A stretch of 38,181 nucleotides of DNA, from the NCBI GenBank assembly GCA_905234785.1, contig CAJOIP010000022.1:1-38181 (forward strand), given 5' to 3'. The first letter of the stretch is position 1; each line of letters opens with the position of its first letter. Shown one piece after another: positions 7,597 through 13,948 of the stretch. The notes beneath the pieces were generated by a model. That model made no database searches and was not told where the DNA came from. It saw only the letters and a program-made list of their open reading frames with translations. The translations under genes and the position numbers were made by a program. This DNA comes from an uncultured Eggerthellaceae bacterium (GTDB lineage: Bacteria; Actinomycetota; Coriobacteriia; Coriobacteriales; Eggerthellaceae).

Positions 7597-8160
7597 ATGG
7601 ATGTTTACGATTTCGACGGCACGCTGTACAAGGGCGACTCGACGCGCGACTTCATTCTGTGGTGCGCGCGGCGCCACCCCCGCGCTGCGCTGACGCTACC
7701 GCGTGCGGGCGTGGCCACGGTCGCGTGCTTCGGCCTGCACCTCATCGACAAGACGGCGTTCAAAACCGCGCTGTACCGGTTCCTGCAGTTCGTGCCCCAC
7801 ATCGAGCGGGAACTCGAGCTGTTCTGGCAAGCCCACGAGAAGAACATCACGGGCCCCTGCCGTGCGAAGCCGGGCGACTTGGTCATCTCCGCGGGCGCCG
7901 AATTCCTGCTGGGCGACGTATGCGAAAAGCGAGGCCTTGCGCTCATCGGGTCGCTCGTCGACATGCACACGGGCGAAATCCTCGGGCCCAACTGCTCGAA
8001 CGAGGAGAAGGTGCGCCGCTTCCGCGAGCAGTACCCCGACGCCGTGGTCGACCGGTTCTATTCGGATTCGCGCAACGACGACCCCATGGCGGCGATTGCG
8101 CGCAAGGCCTTCATGGTGAACATCCCCCGCAACGAGCTGCTGCCCTGGCCGCGGAAGTAG
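7597..8160 (+). CDS. HAD superfamily phosphatase (subfamily IB)
   Basis: This 187-aa protein is a haloacid-dehalogenase-type phosphohydrolase. The nucleophile motif VYDFDGTL is at the extreme N-terminus (first Asp is nucleophile, second is acid/base), and motif III/IV appears as FYSDSRNDDP near residue 165. The helical cap between them fits subfamily IB (phosphoserine-phosphatase/SerB-like). Two starts are possible: ATG 7591 and ATG 7597. TATACT at 7585-7590 abuts the first, so a transcript would begin near 7597 and be leaderless, and family members commonly start directly at this motif; I prefer 7597. Substrate unknown; the ligase gene follows 87 bases downstream on the same strand. Confidence 0.82.
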   Translation: MDVYDFDGTLYKGDSTRDFILWCARRHPRAALTLPRAGVATVACFGLHLIDKTAFKTALYRFLQFVPHIERELELFWQAHEKNITGPCRAKPGDLVISAGAEFLLGDVCEKRGLALIGSLVDMHTGEILGPNCSNEEKVRRFREQYPDAVVDRFYSDSRNDDPMAAIARKAFMVNIPRNELLPWPRK

Positions 8161-8247
8161 CGCTGCCCATCGCCTGCGCCAGACGTGCGCGAATCATTAT
8201 CAAACAGTGCTACAATGCTCGACATTGCCACGAGAAAGAAGACCATC

Positions 8248-9483
8248 ATGCAAATGCAACCGGCTCAGCTTGAAGCCATCACCAAGCAGTTCGCGACGCT
8301 GAAGGACCACAGCCCGTTTTATGCGAGGAAGTTCGACGGCATCGAGCTGGGCGACGTGAAGACCCAGGCCGACTTCGAGAAGCTGCCCTTCACCGACAAG
8401 GCCGACCTGCGCGAAGCGTACCCGCTGGGACTTGCGGCCGTGCCGCAGGAGAAAATCGTGCGCATCCACAGCTCGTCGGGCACGACGGGCACGCCGGTCA
8501 TCATCCCCTACACCAAGAAGGACGTCGAGGACTGGGCCATCCAGTTCGCGCGCTGCTACGAGTACGCGGGCGTCACGCCGTCCGACCGCGTGCAGATTAC
8601 GCCGGGCTACGGCTTGTGGACGGCCGGCATCGGGTTCCAAGCCGGCTGCGAGCGCTTGGGGGCCATGGCCATCCCCATGGGGCCGGGCAACACCGAAAAG
8701 CAGCTGCAGTTCATGGTCGACATGGAATCCACCGTCCTCACCGCCACTGCCAGCTATGCGCTGCTGCTGGCCGAGGAAATCGAGAAGCGCGGCATCAAGG
8801 ACCAGATCAAGCTGAAGAAGCTGGTCACGGGCTCCGAGCGTTCGGGCGAGAAGATCCGCCAGCGCATCATCGACGGGCTGGGCGTCGAGTTCTACGACAT
8901 CTACGGCCTCACCGAGGTGTACGGCCCCGGTATCGGCATCAACTGCCAGTACGGTCACGGCATGCATGTTTGGAGCGACTACGTGTACGTCGAGATCATC
9001 GACCCGCAAACGGGCGAAGTGCTGCCCGATGGCGCTTGGGGCGAAATCGTGCTGACCACGCTGCAGAAGGAAGGCGCGCCGCTCATCCGCTTCCGCACGC
9101 ACGACCTGTCGCGCATCATCCCCGGCTCGTGCGCGTGCGGCCACGACGAGCATCCGCGCCTCGACACCCTGACGGGCCGTTCCGACGACATGATGAAGAT
9201 TCACGGCGTGAACGTGTTCCCTGCGCAGATCGAGGAGATCCTGAGCGAGTTCCCCGACCTCTCGAGCGAGTACCAGATCCGCATCTCGCATTTGGAGGGC
9301 CGCGACACCATGCGCATCTACATCGAGGCGCCGGGCTCCATCGACTGGGCCGAAACCTCCAAGGCGGTCGCCGCCCGCGCGAAGAGCAAGATCGGCTTCA
9401 CGCCACTCATCAAGATCGTCGAGCTGGGCTTCCTGCCCCGCAGCGAGAAGAAAACCAAGCGCGTGTACGACGAGCGGTACTAA
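8248..9483 (+). CDS. Phenylacetate-CoA ligase family protein (arylacetate-CoA ligase)
   Basis: This 411-aa protein is a PaaK-type adenylate-forming enzyme: an arylacetate plus ATP and CoA gives arylacetyl-CoA, AMP and PPi. It shows the phosphate-binding loop SSSGTTGTP (residues 75-83), YGYGLWTAG-like substrate region, YDIYGLTEVYGPG for adenylate binding, and the C-terminal GRSDDMMKIHGVNVFPAQIE plus SEKKTKRV lysine segment. Length fits the family (about 430). Start is placed at ATG 8248 after GAGAAAGAAG; ATG 8215 and 8185 are upstream alternatives, but TACAAT at 8211-8216 looks like the -10 box. It is convergent with iorBA, whose product is an arylacetyl-CoA, so the two likely share aromatic amino-acid fermentation. 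Confidence 0.88.
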   Translation: MQMQPAQLEAITKQFATLKDHSPFYARKFDGIELGDVKTQADFEKLPFTDKADLREAYPLGLAAVPQEKIVRIHSSSGTTGTPVIIPYTKKDVEDWAIQFARCYEYAGVTPSDRVQITPGYGLWTAGIGFQAGCERLGAMAIPMGPGNTEKQLQFMVDMESTVLTATASYALLLAEEIEKRGIKDQIKLKKLVTGSERSGEKIRQRIIDGLGVEFYDIYGLTEVYGPGIGINCQYGHGMHVWSDYVYVEIIDPQTGEVLPDGAWGEIVLTTLQKEGAPLIRFRTHDLSRIIPGSCACGHDEHPRLDTLTGRSDDMMKIHGVNVFPAQIEEILSEFPDLSSEYQIRISHLEGRDTMRIYIEAPGSIDWAETSKAVAARAKSKIGFTPLIKIVELGFLPRSEKKTKRVYDERY

Positions 9484-9503
9484 GGCGCGAACAAGGCAAT
9501 CGC

Positions 9504-9533
9504 AAACGCCCGCCGAAAACGGCGGGCGTTTTT
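9504..9533 (+). terminator. Intrinsic terminator between convergent paaK-like gene and iorB
   Basis: A 12-bp GC-rich stem (AAACGCCCGCCG / CGGCGGGCGTTT) with loop AAAA is followed by TTTTT. The A-run on the left side may let it work weakly on the minus strand too. Confidence 0.9.
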
Positions 9534-9569
9534 CGTAGGGGCGCGACAGAGGCCAATCTCTGCGAGCCG

Positions 9570-10163
9570 CTACAGAATTGCGGCGTCGATGGCGTTCAGG
9601 TTCATATCGACGAACTGGGGCTTCACGCATACGCGAACCGCCTCGCGCACATCGTCGACGGAAAGCGGCAGGCGCCCTGTCGCGACGGCGCACGCGAGCA
9701 ACACGGTGTTCAGCACCTTCCGGCTGCCCGCGCGCTTCAGCAACGCGTTGTCGGGAACGACGACCAGGCGATCGGGAGCGCCGTCGAACGCCCCGACCAG
9801 CTGCTCGATGATGCGCGCGCCGCGGTACGGGTCGGCGCTGAGCGCTGCGGTGACGGGCTGAATCGCCGTCGTGGCGGTAACCAGAGTGCCGTTGCTCGAA
9901 AGGCACGGAAGCACGCGCGCGCCCTCCGCAGGCTCGAACGAGATGATGAGGTCGGCTTCGCCCTTGGCGATGAGCGGCGAGTACACCTCTTCCCCGTCGT
10001 TGCCCATGCGGACATGCGACACGACCGAGCCGCCGCGCTGCGCCATGCCGATGGTTTCGGCCGTGCGCACGTGCCAGCCCTTTTCCTGGGCGGCCTGGGC
10101 GAGCACCTTTGCGGCAAGGACGGTCCCCTGACCGCCGACGCCGGTGAGCATGACGTTAAGCAT
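9570..10163 (-). CDS. iorB: Indolepyruvate ferredoxin oxidoreductase, beta subunit
   Basis: This 197-aa protein is the small gamma-type subunit of indolepyruvate:ferredoxin oxidoreductase, which with IorA decarboxylates arylpyruvates to arylacetyl-CoA and reduces ferredoxin. The family marks GVGGQGT near the N-terminus and AQRGGSVVSHVRMG (about 41-54) are present. The ATG lies inside the last codons of iorA (8-base overlap), so the two are translationally coupled and made in equal amounts. Start set by AAGGGGG upstream; the ORF is open to 10271 but those residues are the iorA tail in another frame. Confidence 0.92.
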   Translation of the reverse strand: MLNVMLTGVGGQGTVLAAKVLAQAAQEKGWHVRTAETIGMAQRGGSVVSHVRMGNDGEEVYSPLIAKGEADLIISFEPAEGARVLPCLSSNGTLVTATTAIQPVTAALSADPYRGARIIEQLVGAFDGAPDRLVVVPDNALLKRAGSRKVLNTVLLACAVATGRLPLSVDDVREAVRVCVKPQFVDMNLNAIDAAIL

Positions 10164-12219
10164 CCTGGCCCCCTTCCGCCGGCGCGGCTGACTCGTCGGG
10201 CTGTTCGGCAGCAGTCTGGGAAGCCTGACTGGCCTGCGCCTCTTCCGGAACTTCCACGCGAGGGAAGGCAACCGTGTCGCTTGCCGACAGCGTGACGATG
10301 GCCTTGAACGGGCACACCTGCAAGCACAGGCCGCAGCCGTTGCACAGCGCCGGGTCGACGAACGCCTGCCCGCGGTCGCCGCTGCGCGCTCCGGGCGCGT
10401 TCGGATCGAACCCGATGGCCGGGCAGCCGATTTCGGTGATGCACTTCTTGCAGCCCGTGCATACGTCCGGATTCACCAAAACGGGGGCGCCGGGCTTGAT
10501 CAGCTGGATGCAGGGCGATTCGAAGATGACCGCCGAAGGCCCCTCGTATTCGACCGCCGCCTTCACGGCCACGATCGAAGCGTCCTTGTCGAGGGGGTCG
10601 GCATGGTACACATGCTTGAAATTGCACGCGTTCAGGATCGCTTCGATGCCGAGCGGCTCGCGGCGCGGCCCCATGAGCGAAACTCCCGTGCCCGGATGCG
10701 GCTGGCTTCCAGTCATGGCGGTCGTGGCGTTGTCGAGCACCATGACGGTGATGTCGTGGCCGTTGTACGCCGCATTGGCCAGGCCGGTCATCCCACTTGC
10801 GAAGAACGTGGAATCGCCCACGTAGGCAATGGCCTTCTTGCCGGGGTCGGCCACGGCCAGGCCCTGCGCCATCGTGATGCCCGCACCCATGCACAGGCAC
10901 GTGTCGACGGCGTCGAGCGGCTTTGCGTTGCCCAGTGTGTAGCAGCCGATGTCGCCGCACATGACGGCGGGAGTGCCGCGCAGCGCCTGCTTCACAGCGT
11001 AGAACGCGCCGCGATGCGGGCATCCGGGGCAGAGCACCGGCGGGCGAACAGGCAGCTCGTCCGCGCTGATGGCAGGTTGGATTTCCTCGAGCGCATCGTC
11101 GGCGCGTCGGCGCAAGCGCAGCCTGCCCGACAGCCCGAGGAAGCGCTCAATGCGCGACGCGATGTCGTCGACATCGTTTTCACCGCGGTCGCGTGCTTCG
11201 CCCGTCAGCTTGCCGTGCACGGAAAGCGAGGCATGTGTGCGGCCCGCCCACATGGCAAGCGCATCTTCGAGCACGTGGTCGAGCTCTTCGATGACCAAAA
11301 CGTCGCCAAGGCCGTTCGCGAACGAGGCAACTGCCTGCTCGGGGAACGGGTACGGCGTTCCGACCTGCATGAACCGGCACGGCGGCATGTCTATGCCCGC
11401 TGCGGCGGCGCGCTGCGCCACGATGCGCAACGCCTCGCGCACATACGCCGCGCTGATGCCCCCGGCCATGATGCCGAACGTGGCGGGCTCGCCCGCGCGG
11501 CCGACCCCCGTGCGCTCGTTGAACGCCGCGAAAGGCTCTTCCGTCGCGAACGCGGTTGCGATGTGCGGTAGGCGCTCGTTAATCTCGCCGTGCGCCTCGT
11601 ACGCGCGGCGCGGAAAGATGACCCACTTCGACACATCGCGCTGGAAGCCCTCGTCGGGAACGGGGCGAGCGAACGTTTCGTCTTCCACGTCGAAGAACGC
11701 CGACGCGTGGTCGACGCGCGTAGTCGGCCGCACGATGACGGGCGTATGGAACCGCTCGGACAGCTCGAACGCAGCTTTCACCATGGCATACGCCTGCTCG
11801 GGCGTGGCCGGGTCGAGCACCGGCACCTTCGCGAACGCCGCGAACCGGCGCGTATCCTGCTCGGTTTGCGACGAGATGGGACCGGGGTCGTCCGCCACGA
11901 CCAACACCAGGCCGCCGCGCACGCTGACGTAGTTCAGCGACATCAGCGCGTCGCTGGCCACGTTCAAGCCCATTTGCTTGCACGTGAACAGCCCGCGCGC
12001 ACCAGCGAGCGACGCGCCGAAGAGCACCTCGAGGGCGGCCTTCTCGTTCGTGGACCATTCCACGTGCACGTCATGCGCCGAACCTGCCGCATGCAGCTTC
12101 GCCACGGTCTCGACGATTTCCGACGACGGCGTGCCGGGATACCCAGCAACCACGCGCACGCCCGCCTCGAGCGCCGCATGGGCCATCGCCTCGTTCCCCA
12201 TCAGCAGTTTCTTCGTCAT
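10156..12219 (-). CDS. iorA: Indolepyruvate ferredoxin oxidoreductase, alpha subunit
   Basis: This 687-aa catalytic subunit is TPP- and Fe-S-dependent. The N-terminal pyrimidine-binding domain has GYPGTPSSE (26-34); the TPP pyrophosphate domain shows CPGCPHRGAF, GDIGCYTLG and GDSTFFASGMTGLANA with an NAT metal motif; the C-terminus holds two ferredoxin-like clusters, CTGCKKCITEIGCP and CNGCGLCLQVCPF. Reaction: indolepyruvate (or phenyl-/hydroxyphenylpyruvate) + CoA + oxidised ferredoxin to arylacetyl-CoA + CO2. The C-terminal ~40 residues are a low-complexity Glu/Ala/Pro tail. ATG 12219 follows AGAGGG; an ATG 8 codons upstream has poorer spacing. It forms an operon with iorB. Confidence 0.94.
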   Translation of the reverse strand: MTKKLLMGNEAMAHAALEAGVRVVAGYPGTPSSEIVETVAKLHAAGSAHDVHVEWSTNEKAALEVLFGASLAGARGLFTCKQMGLNVASDALMSLNYVSVRGGLVLVVADDPGPISSQTEQDTRRFAAFAKVPVLDPATPEQAYAMVKAAFELSERFHTPVIVRPTTRVDHASAFFDVEDETFARPVPDEGFQRDVSKWVIFPRRAYEAHGEINERLPHIATAFATEEPFAAFNERTGVGRAGEPATFGIMAGGISAAYVREALRIVAQRAAAAGIDMPPCRFMQVGTPYPFPEQAVASFANGLGDVLVIEELDHVLEDALAMWAGRTHASLSVHGKLTGEARDRGENDVDDIASRIERFLGLSGRLRLRRRADDALEEIQPAISADELPVRPPVLCPGCPHRGAFYAVKQALRGTPAVMCGDIGCYTLGNAKPLDAVDTCLCMGAGITMAQGLAVADPGKKAIAYVGDSTFFASGMTGLANAAYNGHDITVMVLDNATTAMTGSQPHPGTGVSLMGPRREPLGIEAILNACNFKHVYHADPLDKDASIVAVKAAVEYEGPSAVIFESPCIQLIKPGAPVLVNPDVCTGCKKCITEIGCPAIGFDPNAPGARSGDRGQAFVDPALCNGCGLCLQVCPFKAIVTLSASDTVAFPRVEVPEEAQASQASQTAAEQPDESAAPAEGGQDA

Positions 12220-12277
12220 AATCCCTCTCTCTAGTACGCGCATCGGGGCATACCCAAGCCAACAAGCCCCATGTGAA

Positions 12278-12343
12278 CCGTAGGGGCGCTCTCCGAGCGC
12301 CCGTCAGCCACAGTAGGCGGGCGCTCGGAGAGCGCCCCTACGG
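12278..12343. repeat. 26-bp perfect inverted repeat of the GTAGGGGCG family
   Basis: Arms at 12278-12303 and 12318-12343 are exact reverse complements of 26 bases (start CCGTAGGGGCGCTC) around a 14-base spacer, between purE and iorA. No T-run follows on either strand, so it is a repeat hairpin rather than a standard terminator. Related copies occur at 20.86, 23.5, 31.45, 36.84-36.92 and 37.62 kb. Confidence 0.85.
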
Positions 12344-12373
12344 CTGACCTGCGACATTCCGCCGCTTCCGACG

Positions 12374-12838
12374 TTACGCTTCGGCCATGGCCTGCTTGAA
12401 GTCGATGATTTGCTGACGCGCGGCCTCGTCGCCCGTGCCGAGCATCTGAACGGCCAGGATGGCCGCGTTCTTCGCGCCGTTTATGGCCACGCACGCCACG
12501 GGCACGCCGCTGGGCATCTGCACCATGGAAAGCAGCGAGTCGAGCCCGCCCAGGTCGCTCGTCTTCATGGGCACGCAGATGACCGGGCAGGGCGTGAACG
12601 CCGCCACCACGCCGCCCAAGTGCGCCGCCTTGCCCGCTGCCGCGATGATGACCTTGATGCCGCGCTCGTGCGCCGACGTGGCCCAATCGTGTACTTCGTT
12701 CGGCTTGCGGTGGGCGCTCGCCACCTTCACCTCGTAGGGAATGCCGAACTCGTCGAGCTGCGCCATGCACGCTTCCATCGTCGGCATATCGGAGGTCGAA
12801 CCCATGATGATGCCCACGACGGGCGTCTTCTCTGCCAT
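12374..12838 (-). CDS. purE: 5-(carboxyamino)imidazole ribonucleotide mutase (PurE)
   Basis: This 154-aa protein is class I PurE (EC 5.4.99.18), converting N5-CAIR to CAIR in purine synthesis; it acts as a cytosolic octamer. GSTSDMP near residue 12 and the catalytic-histidine motif SAHRKPNEV (about 39-47) are seen, plus the PCPVICVPMKTSDLGGLDSLLSMVQMPSGVPV-like active-site segment, here recognised by its GGLDSL and MPxGVPV pieces. No purK is adjacent. AAGGAGTGCAGC precedes ATG 12838, and a TATAAT -10 (minus, 12872-12877) lies 34 bases upstream, giving a short leader. Upstream in-frame codons to 12928 are not part of the family. Confidence 0.94.
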   Translation of the reverse strand: MAEKTPVVGIIMGSTSDMPTMEACMAQLDEFGIPYEVKVASAHRKPNEVHDWATSAHERGIKVIIAAAGKAAHLGGVVAAFTPCPVICVPMKTSDLGGLDSLLSMVQMPSGVPVACVAINGAKNAAILAVQMLGTGDEAARQQIIDFKQAMAEA

Positions 12839-12871
12839 GCTGCACTCCTTAATCGTTGGAAGGAACACCCA

Positions 12872-12904
12872 CATTATAGAAGAGCCGCCTAACCAGGCGG
12901 CTCT
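12872..12904 (-). promoter_or_regulatory. purE -10 region preceded by a 10-bp hairpin
   Basis: Minus-strand TATAAT (12872-12877) lies just downstream of a perfect stem AGAGCCGCCT / AGGCGGCTCT (12881-12890 and 12895-12904, loop AACC). The hairpin lacks a T-run on either strand; it could insulate the promoter or be the remains of a terminator. No good -35 is visible. Confidence 0.4.
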
Positions 12905-13020
12905 AAATGTGGTAGTTGAACATCCCAATAGTAGGTGATGTTAGCCCACTTCCGACATGAGCACGGGTTTCTCGAAAGGCGCTACCTGTCTTTGAAAGGC
13001 TGCGGGCATGATAGAGGTGT

Positions 13021-13220
13021 TCAATCAGTGATTTCGGGAGTTTCAGCCAAGAATCGGCGTTAATTGGTTAGTCGGGGGCGCGTTCAAGGTGGCAAACCAC
13101 GCGAAGCGATTGCATAAGGCCCGGTGGGCGCTTTCCAGCTTTCGCTCTTTGGTGTTCACGCACGGATGAGCTAACCAATTAAGGCGATTTTTTGCCGAAA
13201 CTCCAGAAATCACTGATTGA
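13021..13220. mobile_element. MITE-like element with ~50-bp terminal inverted repeats
   Basis: A 200-bp block is bounded by imperfect inverted repeats of about 50 bp (13021-13071 and 13171-13220), outer ends TCAATCAGTGATTTC and inner ends TTAATTGGTTAG, about 43 of 50 positions matching with one indel. The ~100-bp middle has no supported gene. Similar direct sequences GGGCATGATAGAGGTG and GGGCATATGTCAGAGGTG flank it on the two sides (near 13004 and 13262), outside the arms. No transposase is present, hence a non-autonomous element or a large structured RNA. Confidence 0.6.
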
Positions 13221-13318
13221 GCTGACAGCTCGGGGCCAAGCGAGCCCTGAGTTTCTTGGGTGGGCATATGTCAGAGGTGAACTAGCATGTCCCAATTGTG
13301 GAACGGCCAGCCTGCTTT

Positions 13319-13861
13319 TTACGCAACGGCAGAGCCCGCTGCCTTAACGAGCGTCTGCAACAGCTCGTCGCGGTTGGCGAACGGAAGCGGATCGTCGTCG
13401 GGACGTTCGGGCAGCGAGACCTCGCCTTCCCATTCGAGCTCTTCGGGCGTGCCGTTCGTCTCGTCGGCTTCCCGCGTGACCTTGAACTTCTTCGAGCGCA
13501 CGACGAAATTGAACTTCGGGTCTTTCGGCATGTCCTTCACGTCGAACGTGTACTCGAGCTCCTTGATCACATCGTGCATGCGCTGCACGGCTTCCTCGGG
13601 CCCCTCGGCAGACGAGCTGCCGGCTTCCGCGTTATATATGTAGTTGTCAGCGACATAGCACGTCCGCGCGCGCTCCTGGCGCTTCTTCTCAACGCGGTAG
13701 ATGACGTAGCAGGCAACCGCCACGATGACCCACCAGATAATGCTGAGCACCAAATCGAGCGGGTAATCGATATGGTTGAAGCCCAAATAGAACCACAGCC
13801 ACAGCAGAAACGCCGAAATGATGATGGCGATGATGAACGCGATCCAATTGCTCTTCTTCAT
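13319..13861 (-). CDS. Hypothetical two-helix membrane protein
   Basis: This 180-aa protein has two N-terminal membrane helices (about 5-27 and 39-62) joined by a short loop, then a soluble, mostly cytoplasmic domain of about 115 residues rich in charged residues (IKELEYTFDVKDMPKDPKFNF, EELEWEGEV). I do not recognise a named family and assign no function. GAGGAG precedes ATG 13861. It lies 87 bases after the surface-protein gene on the same strand, but a strong terminator separates them, so it may have its own promoter. The membrane topology suggests a partner or processing role for the surface protein only by position. Confidence 0.75.
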   Translation of the reverse strand: MKKSNWIAFIIAIIISAFLLWLWFYLGFNHIDYPLDLVLSIIWWVIVAVACYVIYRVEKKRQERARTCYVADNYIYNAEAGSSSAEGPEEAVQRMHDVIKELEYTFDVKDMPKDPKFNFVVRSKKFKVTREADETNGTPEELEWEGEVSLPERPDDDPLPFANRDELLQTLVKAAGSAVA

Positions 13862-13885
13862 GCGTTGACTCCTCGTAAGGCCGGT

Positions 13886-13921
13886 ATAAAACGAGTCGGA
13901 GGATTGCACCCCCGACTCGTT
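13886..13921 (-). terminator. Intrinsic terminator after the surface-protein gene
   Basis: Minus strand: stem AACGAGTCGG / CCGACTCGTT (10 bp) with a 12-base loop followed by TTTAT. Confidence 0.8.
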
Positions 13922-13948
13922 CGCAGTTTCGCTATCGGCTGCCCCCGG

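Noticed and set aside
13043-13267. 74-aa ORF across the MITE-like element
   Set aside because: It spans both inverted-repeat arms, lacks a ribosome-binding site, and its coding potential is explained by the repeat.
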